A program made the translations under genes and the position numbers. Positions 44,629 through 52,698 of a DNA stretch of 64,000 bases are shown here, in pieces. The stretch is from JALZCH01 sp036387315 (GTDB taxonomy: Bacteria; Acidobacteriota; Blastocatellia; Pyrinomonadales; Pyrinomonadaceae): the NCBI GenBank assembly GCA_036387315.1, contig DASVTY010000182.1, positions 1-64,000 on the forward strand, in the 5' to 3' direction. The notes under the pieces are model-generated. The model ran no database searches. It was not told where the DNA came from and saw only the letters and a program-made list of their open reading frames with translations. Every line of letters begins with the position of its first letter. The stretch's first letter is position 1.

Positions 44629-45384
44629 ATGGCGAAGCAACAGCAGCTTAAATGGCAATTCGGAACGGTGGTTGAAATTTGGCGGGAAACGCCGAAGGTA
44701 AAAAGTCTGATTCTCGACATGCCAAATTGGACGAGACATCTGGCGGGGCAGCGAGTTGACGTGCGGCTGACGGCTGAAGACGGTTACCAAGCGCAGCGCA
44801 GCTACTCGATTGCTTCGCCGCCGGAAGATAAACGTCTGATGCTCACGGTTGATCGCATCGAGGACGGCGAGGTTTCGCCTTATTTAACGGATGAAGTGAG
44901 CGTCGGCGACCGATTAGAGCTGCGCGGACCAATCGGTGGCTATTTTGTCTGGGACGCTAACGATGAGAAGAACAACGGCGCGCCGCTCTTTCTCGTCGCT
45001 GGCGGAAGCGGCATTGTGCCGCTGATGGCGATGATTCGTCACCGCGCGAATTCAGCAAAGAAAGTCCCGACCAGACTTCTTTACTCGTCGCGCTCCTATG
45101 AAGATATTATTTACCGTGAAGAGCTTGACCGTTTCGCCCGGAACGACTCTTCCTTGCAAATCACTCACACTTTAACTAGGAGGCAGCCACAAAACTGGAA
45201 CGGTTACGGGCGCAGGATTGACCAGGCAATGCTGGCGGAAACCGGCTTTCAACCGGCGGAAAAGCCGCTCATTTTCGCTTGCGGTTCGACCGGGCTGGTC
45301 GAGACGGTCGCCACGTATTTGCTGGAACTGGGCTATGAACCGGAACGCATCAGGACGGAGCGTTTCGGTCCGACCGGAAGCTGA
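44629..45384 (+). CDS. Ferredoxin-NADP reductase-like FAD/NAD(P) oxidoreductase
   Basis: 251 residues. FAD-binding RSYSIASPP at about 63-71 and ELRGPIGGYFVW; NAD-binding LVAGGSGIVPLMAMIRH and FACGSTGLVETV. Lacks a 2Fe-2S domain. It is the likely electron donor for the preceding molybdopterin enzyme. GGAG precedes the start. Confidence 0.9.
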   Translation: MAKQQQLKWQFGTVVEIWRETPKVKSLILDMPNWTRHLAGQRVDVRLTAEDGYQAQRSYSIASPPEDKRLMLTVDRIEDGEVSPYLTDEVSVGDRLELRGPIGGYFVWDANDEKNNGAPLFLVAGGSGIVPLMAMIRHRANSAKKVPTRLLYSSRSYEDIIYREELDRFARNDSSLQITHTLTRRQPQNWNGYGRRIDQAMLAETGFQPAEKPLIFACGSTGLVETVATYLLELGYEPERIRTERFGPTGS

Positions 45385-45513
45385 ACCGGATGAAACACAA
45401 CCGAAGGCTTTCTTTGGAATAATATTAGGCTTTTTGTTGAGGCTAATTCAATTCCTTAAAGACCCTCACACGTCCGTCAATCCCCGAAAGAATTTTCTTT
45501 ATAATAGTGCGAG

Positions 45514-45738
45514 TTATACCTCGTAATAATTTGGCAATGAGTCGGAGATGCTTTCGTCTTCGTAATCGGCGTTTAAATCTTCAATTCTCTCGCTCATTTC
45601 ATGAATGAAATTGTGTGTGAGAAATATTTGAGTGTTATTCGGCAGGGTAAAACTCATCCCTTCCTGATTGTTAAAAGGCTGACTTACTTCAGTGGTTTTT
45701 ACATCGTTGTCTATAAAATCAATTCTATAACTATTCAT
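45514..45738 (-). CDS. Small acidic protein of unknown function
   Basis: 74 residues with many Asp/Glu at the C-terminus (EDLNADYEDESISDSLPNYYEV). GAGG 7-8 bases before the ATG supports translation. No recognised domain. It follows the membrane protein gene at 45775 by 36 bases and is probably co-transcribed. Confidence 0.55.
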   Translation of the reverse strand: MNSYRIDFIDNDVKTTEVSQPFNNQEGMSFTLPNNTQIFLTHNFIHEMSERIEDLNADYEDESISDSLPNYYEV

Positions 45739-45774
45739 AATTTTTACCTCGCCGTTTTCACGAAAGATCAGGGC

Positions 45775-46260
45775 TTACAGTTTACTTACCGAATCTGTTT
45801 CTTTTATTTCTGAAATAAGTTTCAGCACGCCGGAACAATACCAATTAGAGTGGGAATTTATTTGTCGGCGCAGCACGTCGCTGGATTCGTACTGTTCCAT
45901 CACGTACCTGTTCCAGTTTGGGCGTTGCGCTGCGGGAAGCTCATCAATTTGCACGGCTATTAAATTCATGAAGCCGACGATCATCGCGGCGGTGCAATGA
46001 AGCTGTTCCCGTTCCGTTTCGCCCATTGCTTCACCGAGTTCCTTGTTGCTAAAGAAATAAGGATACAGATTAGGGTGTTCGGCTAAGAATCGCATTATTT
46101 CCAGATTTTGATTGTAGAGCCGCTCATTGACGTTTCCGCTGGTTTCCGTCATCAGCGCCATTGTTTGTTTGTTCGCCGCCCACATCGCAAAAACACCGCC
46201 GATGCCGGCGCCGATCACGCCGCCCAGGAATCCCATTAAAGCTTCGTTCATAAGTGTCAA
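45775..46260 (-). CDS. Small membrane protein of unknown function
   Basis: 161 residues. One N-terminal membrane segment rich in Gly/Ala (MGFLGGVIGAGIGGVFAMWAA) and a helical soluble part (MRFLAEHPNLYPYFFSNKEL). Resembles single-pass proteins with a DUF4760-like soluble domain, by style only. Heads a two-gene minus-strand unit inside otherwise plus-strand genes. Confidence 0.6.
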   Translation of the reverse strand: MTLMNEALMGFLGGVIGAGIGGVFAMWAANKQTMALMTETSGNVNERLYNQNLEIMRFLAEHPNLYPYFFSNKELGEAMGETEREQLHCTAAMIVGFMNLIAVQIDELPAAQRPNWNRYVMEQYESSDVLRRQINSHSNWYCSGVLKLISEIKETDSVSKL

Positions 46261-46792
46261 TACCTTCGTAATTTCGAGTAAGAAAAGGAAAAGTCGAAAT
46301 CAAACGCCAAATGCCTTAATCATTCGCTTTTCTCACTGCGCTCTTTCCAATAAGCCTCAGCCAAATTTCGGAAATCGGCGCTCGATATTTGACCGAAACG
46401 GAATTTCCTTTTCAACTAATTACTTCTGTAAACAATTTTTATTCCAGAATGCGGAAAGATACCCGCGAGCCGGAAAAACGTCTTAATAAAGCGTATTTGA
46501 TCAAATCATTAATCACCGAATAACCAGCTTTTAACGCAAAACAATTTTTGCCGTGTCAGGATGTCGCCACCGCTGTTGAAATACAGGCAGTGAAGGCACT
46601 TTCTAATCCCTTGCGAGAGATTACCCCGAAGATTAAAAACCTTTATATCTCGGACTCCTAGCGAGTTTGTCATTACGGCGAGCGTTGGTATGAAAGTTGT
46701 AATAGCAATGATCGAAATGACTTTTAAGGTAACTTGAAATTTAAGTCATGCTTACTTTCCAAATTCAATAAATATCGAGGTTAAAAATCAAA
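46261..46792. other. Regulatory gap upstream of dps
   Basis: No gene is supported here. It holds two UAS-like motifs (GTCTTAATAAAGCG at 46480-46493; GTTGAAATACAGGC at 46575-46588) and the sigma-54 site at 46685-46700. Confidence 0.6.
46685..46700 (+). promoter_or_regulatory. Sigma-54-type promoter of dps
   Basis: TTGGTATGAAAGTTGT: GG-N10-GT with strong -24 and TTG at -12. About 93 bases before the start codon. Confidence 0.7.
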
Positions 46793-47428
46793 ATGAACAA
46801 TCAGGAAACGAAAGTAACGGCAAGCGTTTTGACCGGAAATAACCGCGCTTCCCATTCTGAAAATTTTCAACACAACCAACCGAAACTCGGACAAAGGGCG
46901 CGCGAATTACAGCATTTCGGCGAAGTGATGAAACGCCTGCGAATCGGTCTGCCGGATGATGTCAGATCGCAAAGCGTCGCCGAACTAAATCAAATACTAG
47001 CCGATTCGATGATGCTCAGAGACCTTTATAAAAAACATCACTGGCAAGTTTCGGGAATAACCTTTCGCGAGCTGCATCTGCTTTTCGACAAGCATTATGA
47101 AGAACAGGTCGCGCTTGTTGATGCGCTTGCCGAAAGAGTTCAGATTTTAGGCGGCGTTTCGGTCGCCGTTCCGCAGGACGTTGCCGAGATGACGCGCATT
47201 TTACGCCCGCTTAAAGGGCGCGAAGAAGTCCCGGTTCAATTATCGCGCCTTCTGGAAGCCCACGAAACAATTCTGATGGCGGCGAGAGATTCGGCGGCGC
47301 GGGCGGCTGAGCGTGGCGATGACGGCACAAACGATCTCCTGGTCAGCAGCGTCATCCGAACTCATGAACAGCAGATTTGGTTTTTATCGGAACATCTGAT
47401 TGATGAACCGCTGATTGAAGCCAAATAA
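46793..47428 (+). CDS. dps: Dps family DNA-protection/ferritin-like protein
   Basis: 211 residues, with a long N-terminal tail (about 45) before the four-helix bundle. Ferroxidase motifs are intact: KKHHWQVSGITFRELHLLFDKHYEEQ followed by DALAERVQILGG. It oxidises Fe(II) with peroxide and coats DNA in stress. Behind a sigma-54-type promoter. Confidence 0.92.
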   Translation: MNNQETKVTASVLTGNNRASHSENFQHNQPKLGQRARELQHFGEVMKRLRIGLPDDVRSQSVAELNQILADSMMLRDLYKKHHWQVSGITFRELHLLFDKHYEEQVALVDALAERVQILGGVSVAVPQDVAEMTRILRPLKGREEVPVQLSRLLEAHETILMAARDSAARAAERGDDGTNDLLVSSVIRTHEQQIWFLSEHLIDEPLIEAK

Positions 47429-47443
47429 TCTCAGATTCATTAA

Positions 47444-47459
47444 CTGGCAGCCGAATTGA
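47444..47459 (+). promoter_or_regulatory. Possible sigma-54 site upstream of pirin
   Basis: CTGGCAGCCGAATTGA has TGGCA at -24 and TTGA at -12 (GG-N10-GA). Weaker than the others. Confidence 0.3.
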
Positions 47460-47547
47460 TGAGAAAAACGCCGTTCCAATTGATGATTCCAAACGACGGA
47501 AAGATCATGTGGCTAATTCAAATTTAATTAACGCGAGAGGAAAACAG

Positions 47548-48249
47548 ATGTTACAGGTAGTCAGAAGAAATGAGAGAGGACACGCCGATCACGGCTGGCT
47601 CAATACATATCACACGTTTTCGTTCGCCGATTATTACAATCCGAAAATGATGGGATTTCGCAGCTTGAGAGTGATTAACGAAGACCGCGTGACCGGGGGA
47701 CAAGGCTTCGGCACGCACGGGCACGCCAATATGGAGATTTTGAGCTACGTCGTCAAAGGCGCGATTGCTCACAAAGATTCAACGGGCGGCGAGGAAGTCT
47801 TACGCCCGCACGAATGGCAGCGGATGACTGCCGGAACCGGAATCCGGCACAACGAATACAATCCTTCGAAAACCGATAAACTGCATTTTTACCAAATCTG
47901 GATTCTGCCGGAAAAAGATGATTTGGAGCCGGGATATGAACAAAAGATGTTCGCCCCGGAAGAGAAAAGCGGAAAGTTAAAGCTCGTCGCCTCGCAAGAT
48001 GCGCGCGACGGGTCTTTAAAAATTAATCAGGACGTTTCGGTTTACAATTCGATTCTGAAGGTTGGAGAAAGCGTCTCTTACGAATTGGCAAATGATCGTT
48101 ACGTCTGGTTGCAGGTTGTTAAAGGCACTTTGAAAATCAACGGTGAAATGTTGTACGCCGGCGACGGGGCGGCAATCAGCCAGGAGAAACTTCTGAAAAT
48201 AAAAGGGCTTGAAAGCGAAACTGAATTTCTGCTGTTCGATTTGGCATGA
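47548..48249 (+). CDS. Pirin family protein
   Basis: 233 residues from the ATG at 47548, set by GAGAGG upstream; a GTG at 47509 is less likely. Double cupin. Metal ligands sit in THGHANMEILSYVVKG (His, His, Glu) and HNEYNP. Related YhaK/YhhW proteins act as quercetinase or redox sensors. Overlaps an ATG of the next frame (ATGA), but the next gene has its own ribosome site further on. Confidence 0.9.
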   Translation: MLQVVRRNERGHADHGWLNTYHTFSFADYYNPKMMGFRSLRVINEDRVTGGQGFGTHGHANMEILSYVVKGAIAHKDSTGGEEVLRPHEWQRMTAGTGIRHNEYNPSKTDKLHFYQIWILPEKDDLEPGYEQKMFAPEEKSGKLKLVASQDARDGSLKINQDVSVYNSILKVGESVSYELANDRYVWLQVVKGTLKINGEMLYAGDGAAISQEKLLKIKGLESETEFLLFDLA

Positions 48250-48323
48250 ATGAACTGAAGATTGAAGAGAATGTCGGGGCAAAACGGATGTTCTCTTTCG
48301 CTTTTTATTGTGAAGGAGGAGTT

Positions 48324-49043
48324 ATGCAGAATATAAATGACTTTGACAAATCAACGGTAAGCGAAGAAGAAATTGACCGGAATCTGGATGAATCTTTCCC
48401 GGCGAGCGACCCGCCTTCCTGGAATTTAGGCACAGATCATGGGGCGCGCGGCACGAAAACGGAAACTGCCCAAACCCCGCTTTCAAAGCAGGGGACTTAT
48501 TTGTTGAGCCGACCGGTAAACGAAAGCGACCATATCCAAGGAGTAGATACCGCACCTGTGACGCTTTTAATGTACGGCGCTTATGAATGCCCGTTTTGCG
48601 TCGAAGGCAACAAGATCGTCAAACAAATTCAGCAGGTGTTCGGAGAAAATCTGCGCTTCGCCTTTCGGCATTTCCCGCGCAGCAACGTCCACCCACACGC
48701 AACCGCCGCGGCAGAAGTTGCGGAAGCCGCCGGAGAACAGAACAAATTCTGGGAGATGCACGATAAGCTTTTTGAAAACTACTACCGATTGGACGGTGTG
48801 CATTTGGTCCGCTTTGCGAAATCAATAGGTCTCGATATGAAGAGTTTCCACCGGGCAATTACCAAAAGGATTTTCGCCCAAAGAGTCCAGGAGGATTTAA
48901 TCAGCGGCATGGAGAGCGGCGTCAAAGGCACTCCGACTTATTTTATTAACGGCGTGAAACAATCAGGTTCGGGCGAATTCGCCGTACTCGTTAAAGCAAT
49001 CGAAAATGCAGCCGCATTGAAAGCCGGATTCGTTGACGCTTGA
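48324..49043 (+). CDS. DsbA-like oxidoreductase with N-terminal LDESFPASDPPSW motif
   Basis: 239 residues from the ATG at 48324 (AAGGAGGAG upstream). Residues 1-45 hold the conserved but uncharacterised LDESFPASDPPSW motif, usually found in tiny stand-alone proteins. A DsbA/thioredoxin domain follows, with CPFC near 92 (MYGAYECPFCVEGNKI) and cis-Pro in GTPTYFINGV. No signal peptide, so it acts in the cytoplasm, probably as a thiol oxidoreductase or glutathione-S-transferase-like reductase. Confidence 0.88.
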   Translation: MQNINDFDKSTVSEEEIDRNLDESFPASDPPSWNLGTDHGARGTKTETAQTPLSKQGTYLLSRPVNESDHIQGVDTAPVTLLMYGAYECPFCVEGNKIVKQIQQVFGENLRFAFRHFPRSNVHPHATAAAEVAEAAGEQNKFWEMHDKLFENYYRLDGVHLVRFAKSIGLDMKSFHRAITKRIFAQRVQEDLISGMESGVKGTPTYFINGVKQSGSGEFAVLVKAIENAAALKAGFVDA

Positions 49044-49293
49044 CGAGTGAGATCATAATTTCTCCCGGTATTCACCGCCGCAGGACGAGTTTGTAGCCGG
49101 CGTCGAAAATTGCATGGGAGCGCGTAAAAACGATTCCGAGTCGTCCATACTGCTGACCGAGTTAATAATTATTCATGACAAGATTTATCTAACTGCCGGT
49201 TGACATTTTTAGTAAGTATTTTCTCTGCTAACAGCCATACAAAACGATTCGATTGCTTTTTCTCGTCGCCGTCAATCAATTAAAGCGGCGATT

Positions 49294-49476
49294 TTATAAA
49301 ATATAATCCGAGTTGGCGCTCTCGAAGACGACGACTTTGATCGCCTCGTCAGCCTCCGGTTTTGTTAAAAGCGCTTGAAGTTTGTCCGACATTTCCAGAT
49401 CAAAAATGTTAATCGGCGGATTATCGATTAACACGCGCCAGTAAGCCGGTGAATATTGTTCAGTATGTATTTTCAC
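49294..49476 (-). pseudogene. 5' fragment of an enoyl-CoA hydratase/isomerase gene
   Basis: 60 codons read YSPAYWRVLIDNPPINIFDLEMSD and VVVFESANSDYIL, the start of crotonase-family proteins. It stops where the family would continue into the oxyanion-hole region, so the remaining ~200 residues are missing. Confidence 0.75.
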
Positions 49477-49539
49477 TTGATTTACTCGCTGTTTAATACA
49501 CGTATTTTCTGTGTTTGAGAACTCTAATTATTGAAAGAA

Positions 49540-49577
49540 TTTGAATTGAATCGTGCCGAAACACGATTCAATTCAAA
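49540..49577 (-). terminator. Hairpin terminator after alpha/beta hydrolase
   Basis: Perfect 16-bp stem (TTTGAATTGAATCGTG with CACGATTCAATTCAAA) and a 6-base loop. Confidence 0.75.
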
Positions 49578-49666
49578 CAAGCGTTTCGCCTTTCCCTTCC
49601 GACAATCGGAAACTCGTCAAAATAAGGCAAAACTATTTCTTTGGTTCCCGTCATTACAAACCAATT

Positions 49667-50485
49667 CTATTTTTTAGGCATTCCGCTGGCGGCGAGAATA
49701 ACATCCGCAACTTCTTTCGGCTTTGAAAGCATCGGAACGTGGCTCGACTGCAAAATCGTGGTCGTCGCGCCAATATTCTTTGCCATCAGCTTTTCGAATT
49801 CGGCATTGATGATCCGGTCATGAGCGGCAACGATATAAAATGAAGGCTTATTGCTCCAGGCGGCTTCGGTAACTTTATCATCGAAGGCTTTAGCGGAAAT
49901 CGGTCCTTGCGTGACCGCTATGGTTTTAACTTTTGCGGCGGGTAAATCCTGCGCGAAAAAAGTACCGACCGCCTCGGGTGATAAAGTCAAAAAACCGCGA
50001 GAATCGACCTTCACACTTCCAAACCATTCCGGTTTCGGAAAATCCTTTAACATATCATTGACGGATTGATCCTTGGACGGCGCAAACGCGGCGACATAAA
50101 CGAGCGCCGTCACCTTTTCATTATTGCCGGCTTGCGTAATGACGGTGCCGCCCCATGAATGTCCGACCAGAATTACCTGCCCCGGCGCAGCATCAATCGC
50201 CTTTTTTACTGCGTCAACATCATTGGCGAGCGAGGTCAACGGACTTTGGACGGCGACGACATTTAAGCCCTTTGCCTGAAGCAGGGGGATAACTTTCTCC
50301 CAGCTCGTACTGTCGGCAAACGCGCCGTGGACGAGCACCACCGTCTTTTGAGGGACGGAACCCTGCGCCTCAATTCGCTCGATAGCAGCGACGGAAAAGA
50401 ACGCGGCAAAAACTAACAACGCGAAGGCAAACCGCACGAATTGGCAACGGAAACTTTTGTTTTTCAAATCGTCTATATATTTCAT
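49667..50485 (-). CDS. Secreted alpha/beta hydrolase
   Basis: 272 residues from the ATG at 50485, set by AAGGAG. Signal peptide at about 18-40. VVLVHGAFADSTSW carries the oxyanion loop; the nucleophile is Ser in ILVGHSWGGTV; the acid is Asp in AAHDRIIN; the His is in SSHVPML. Resembles small esterases of the EstV/HNL-like group. Divergent from the epoxide hydrolase genes, with shared regulatory DNA between. Confidence 0.88.
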   Translation of the reverse strand: MKYIDDLKNKSFRCQFVRFAFALLVFAAFFSVAAIERIEAQGSVPQKTVVLVHGAFADSTSWEKVIPLLQAKGLNVVAVQSPLTSLANDVDAVKKAIDAAPGQVILVGHSWGGTVITQAGNNEKVTALVYVAAFAPSKDQSVNDMLKDFPKPEWFGSVKVDSRGFLTLSPEAVGTFFAQDLPAAKVKTIAVTQGPISAKAFDDKVTEAAWSNKPSFYIVAAHDRIINAEFEKLMAKNIGATTTILQSSHVPMLSKPKEVADVILAASGMPKK

Positions 50486-50545
50486 TTCTCTTACTCCTTT
50501 TTTGTTTTTTGCTCGTTTTTTCCCGAGCTTCAAACCGGTTACTTT

Positions 50546-50561
50546 TCAAATCCGATGCCAC
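50546..50561 (-). promoter_or_regulatory. Possible sigma-54 promoter of the secreted hydrolase
   Basis: Minus strand GTGGCATCGGATTTGA, GG-N10-GA with TGGCAT and TTTGA. Confidence 0.4.
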
Positions 50562-50623
50562 GACCCCACTACTGCCTGTAAATTCTGCAAACCCCATTAA
50601 TCGCGAAGGTTAATAACCTGTTT

Positions 50624-50682
50624 GTCTTTAATAAAGATTCATCTCCGGTGTCTTAATAAAGACATGCCGTTGAAATAAAGAC
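50624..50682. promoter_or_regulatory. Cluster of three UAS-like motifs
   Basis: GTCTTTAATAAAGAT (50624-50638), GTCTTAATAAAGAC (50650-50663) and GTTGAAATAAAGAC (50669-50682). They lie between divergent genes, 76-134 bases upstream of the plus-strand -24 box. The 370-base gap 50486-50855 holds no gene. Confidence 0.6.
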
Positions 50683-50757
50683 AAAATCCAATCTCAACCG
50701 GACTGCACCAAACAACCTAACTCCTTGTAATCCAAAGTTTTTTTGTTATTAGCCCGC

Positions 50758-50773
50758 TCGGCATACCGGTTGT
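50758..50773 (+). promoter_or_regulatory. Sigma-54-type promoter of the epoxide hydrolase cluster
   Basis: TCGGCATACCGGTTGT: GG-N10-GT. About 83 bases before the start codon. Confidence 0.6.
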
Positions 50774-50855
50774 TTAGGAGATAGGCGAAATTATCCGTGA
50801 ATCGTTTCCAAAAGCAATTCACACGAGTGAAAGAGTTTTTTAAGGTGAAATCGTA

Positions 50856-52571
50856 ATGGATCAAATTGAACAAACAATAGAGCGCAGACGGGGCAATTCC
50901 CCGGCAGGTTTAGCGTGGGCGGCGAACGTTTTAGGACTGCTCCTGCTTGCCGTTTCCGTCAATGCCCAAGCTGTTCCGACAGTCGAAGCTAAAACAGTAG
51001 GCACCGAAAAAGCGGCATCAATGGCTCAAATCAAAAAAGCCCCGAACGCTGCGGCTACCGAAGATCAAGCAATTCGCCCGTTTCGCGTGAACATTCCCGA
51101 GGAGGCGCTAGCAGACCTCCGCCGCAGGATTGCTGCAACGCGTTTTCCTGATAAAGAAACCGTCACCGACCGATCACAGGGCGTTCGGCTGGCAAAGTTC
51201 CAGGAACTGATTCGCTACTGGGGCACAGACTATAACTGGCGAAAGGCAGAGGCAAAGTTGAATGCCCTTCCGCAATTCGTCACGAACATCGACGGACTTG
51301 ACATTCACTTTATTCAGGTTCGCTCCAAGGAGCCAAACGCCCTGCCAATAATCGTCACACATGGATGGCCCGGTTCCGTTATTGAACAATTGAAAATAAT
51401 CGACCCTTTAACCAATCCAACGGCGTATGGAGGGAAAGTCGAAGATGCTTTTGATGTTGTCATTCCTTCCATACCGGGATTTGGCTTTTCCGGCAAGCCG
51501 ACGGGGACCGGCTGGGACCCCGACCGCATCGCAAGAGCCTGGTCGGAGTTGATGATGCGCCTCGGCTACACACGGTACGTCGCGCAGGGCGGCGACTGGG
51601 GATCCCCCATTTCCAGTTCCATGGCGCGTCAGGCGGTGCCGGGACTGTTAGGCATCCACATCAATCTACCGGCGACAGTACCGTCTGAGATTGCAGCCGC
51701 CCTTGCTACCGGTGGTTCCCCGCCGACAGGACTTTCCGAGAAAGAACGCGCGGCGTTCGAGTCGCTCGATACGTTCTTCAAGAAATACAGGGCTTACGGC
51801 GTAATGATGGGCACGCGCCCGCAGACGATTGGGTACGCCTTGACGGATTCTCCGGCGGGGCTTGCGGCATGGATATACGACTACAACAACGGCGAACCGG
51901 AGCGATTGCTCAATAGGGACGACGTGCTGGACGACATTACGCTGTATTGGCTGACGAATAGTGCAACCTCAGCGGCGCGAATCTACTGGGAGACCAGCGG
52001 ACGAAGCGTTACTATTGCCGCCGCGCAGAAGACAACCGAAATTTCGCTCCCGGTGGCAATCACGGTATTTCCGGGCGAGGTCTATCGCTCGCCGGAAACG
52101 TGGGCGCGGCGCGCTTACCGCAACCTAATCTACTTTCGCGAAGCCGAAAAGGGCGGACACTTCGCGTCGTGGGAGCAGCCGCAGCTTTTCGCCGAAGAAA
52201 TGCGCGCAGCATTTCGATTTCTACGCTCTGATGCGGCTCCGGCGCAGCTATCGGGGATCAGGCGCACGGATCTTTTGCGGAACGATCTCAGCGTGCCCGG
52301 ACGCGAAGTCCTTCAGGTGCGCGTTGATTTCGACCCGGGAGCGGTCGCTGCCAAGCACAATCATCCCGGCGAAGAAATCGTTCATGTCCTCGAAGGCTCG
52401 CTTGAGTATGAGGTCGAGGGCAAGCCGGCGGTGACGCTCAAGGCGGGCGACGTTTTATTCATCCCGGCAGGTGCCGCTCATCGTGTGAGGAACGTCGGAC
52501 GCGGCAACGGGTCGGAACTCGCCACATACATCGTCGAAAAAGGAAAACCGCTTATCACACTGGTCAAGTGA
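50856..52571 (+). CDS. Epoxide hydrolase fused to a C-terminal cupin
   Basis: 571 residues. A signal-like hydrophobic segment lies at about 18-38. The EHN domain starts at about 72 (IRPFRVNIPEEALADLRRRI). The alpha/beta-hydrolase core has HGWPGS, nucleophile Asp247 in GGDWG, and His435 in KGGHFASWEQP. From about 475 a cupin is appended (KHNHPGEEIVHVLEGSLEYE, AGDVLFIPAGAAHRVRN). The other two paralogues lack it. The hydrolase adds water to epoxides; the cupin may bind metal or act on the diol. Confidence 0.9.
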   Translation: MDQIEQTIERRRGNSPAGLAWAANVLGLLLLAVSVNAQAVPTVEAKTVGTEKAASMAQIKKAPNAAATEDQAIRPFRVNIPEEALADLRRRIAATRFPDKETVTDRSQGVRLAKFQELIRYWGTDYNWRKAEAKLNALPQFVTNIDGLDIHFIQVRSKEPNALPIIVTHGWPGSVIEQLKIIDPLTNPTAYGGKVEDAFDVVIPSIPGFGFSGKPTGTGWDPDRIARAWSELMMRLGYTRYVAQGGDWGSPISSSMARQAVPGLLGIHINLPATVPSEIAAALATGGSPPTGLSEKERAAFESLDTFFKKYRAYGVMMGTRPQTIGYALTDSPAGLAAWIYDYNNGEPERLLNRDDVLDDITLYWLTNSATSAARIYWETSGRSVTIAAAQKTTEISLPVAITVFPGEVYRSPETWARRAYRNLIYFREAEKGGHFASWEQPQLFAEEMRAAFRFLRSDAAPAQLSGIRRTDLLRNDLSVPGREVLQVRVDFDPGAVAAKHNHPGEEIVHVLEGSLEYEVEGKPAVTLKAGDVLFIPAGAAHRVRNVGRGNGSELATYIVEKGKPLITLVK

Positions 52572-52698
52572 GCGCCCGTTATTTGTAAAGGATTCAAGAC
52601 CCGACATATGAGGTAATCACGAGTAAAACGGTCGAGTTCACTGTGCCCGCATCAAGGAAAGGTGCGCTGACATATTTTTTCGGAAAGGTGCGGAGAAA

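Noticed and set aside
49044..49293. Rest of the truncated enoyl-CoA hydratase
   Set aside because: I could not read any crotonase-like segment in this stretch on either strand.
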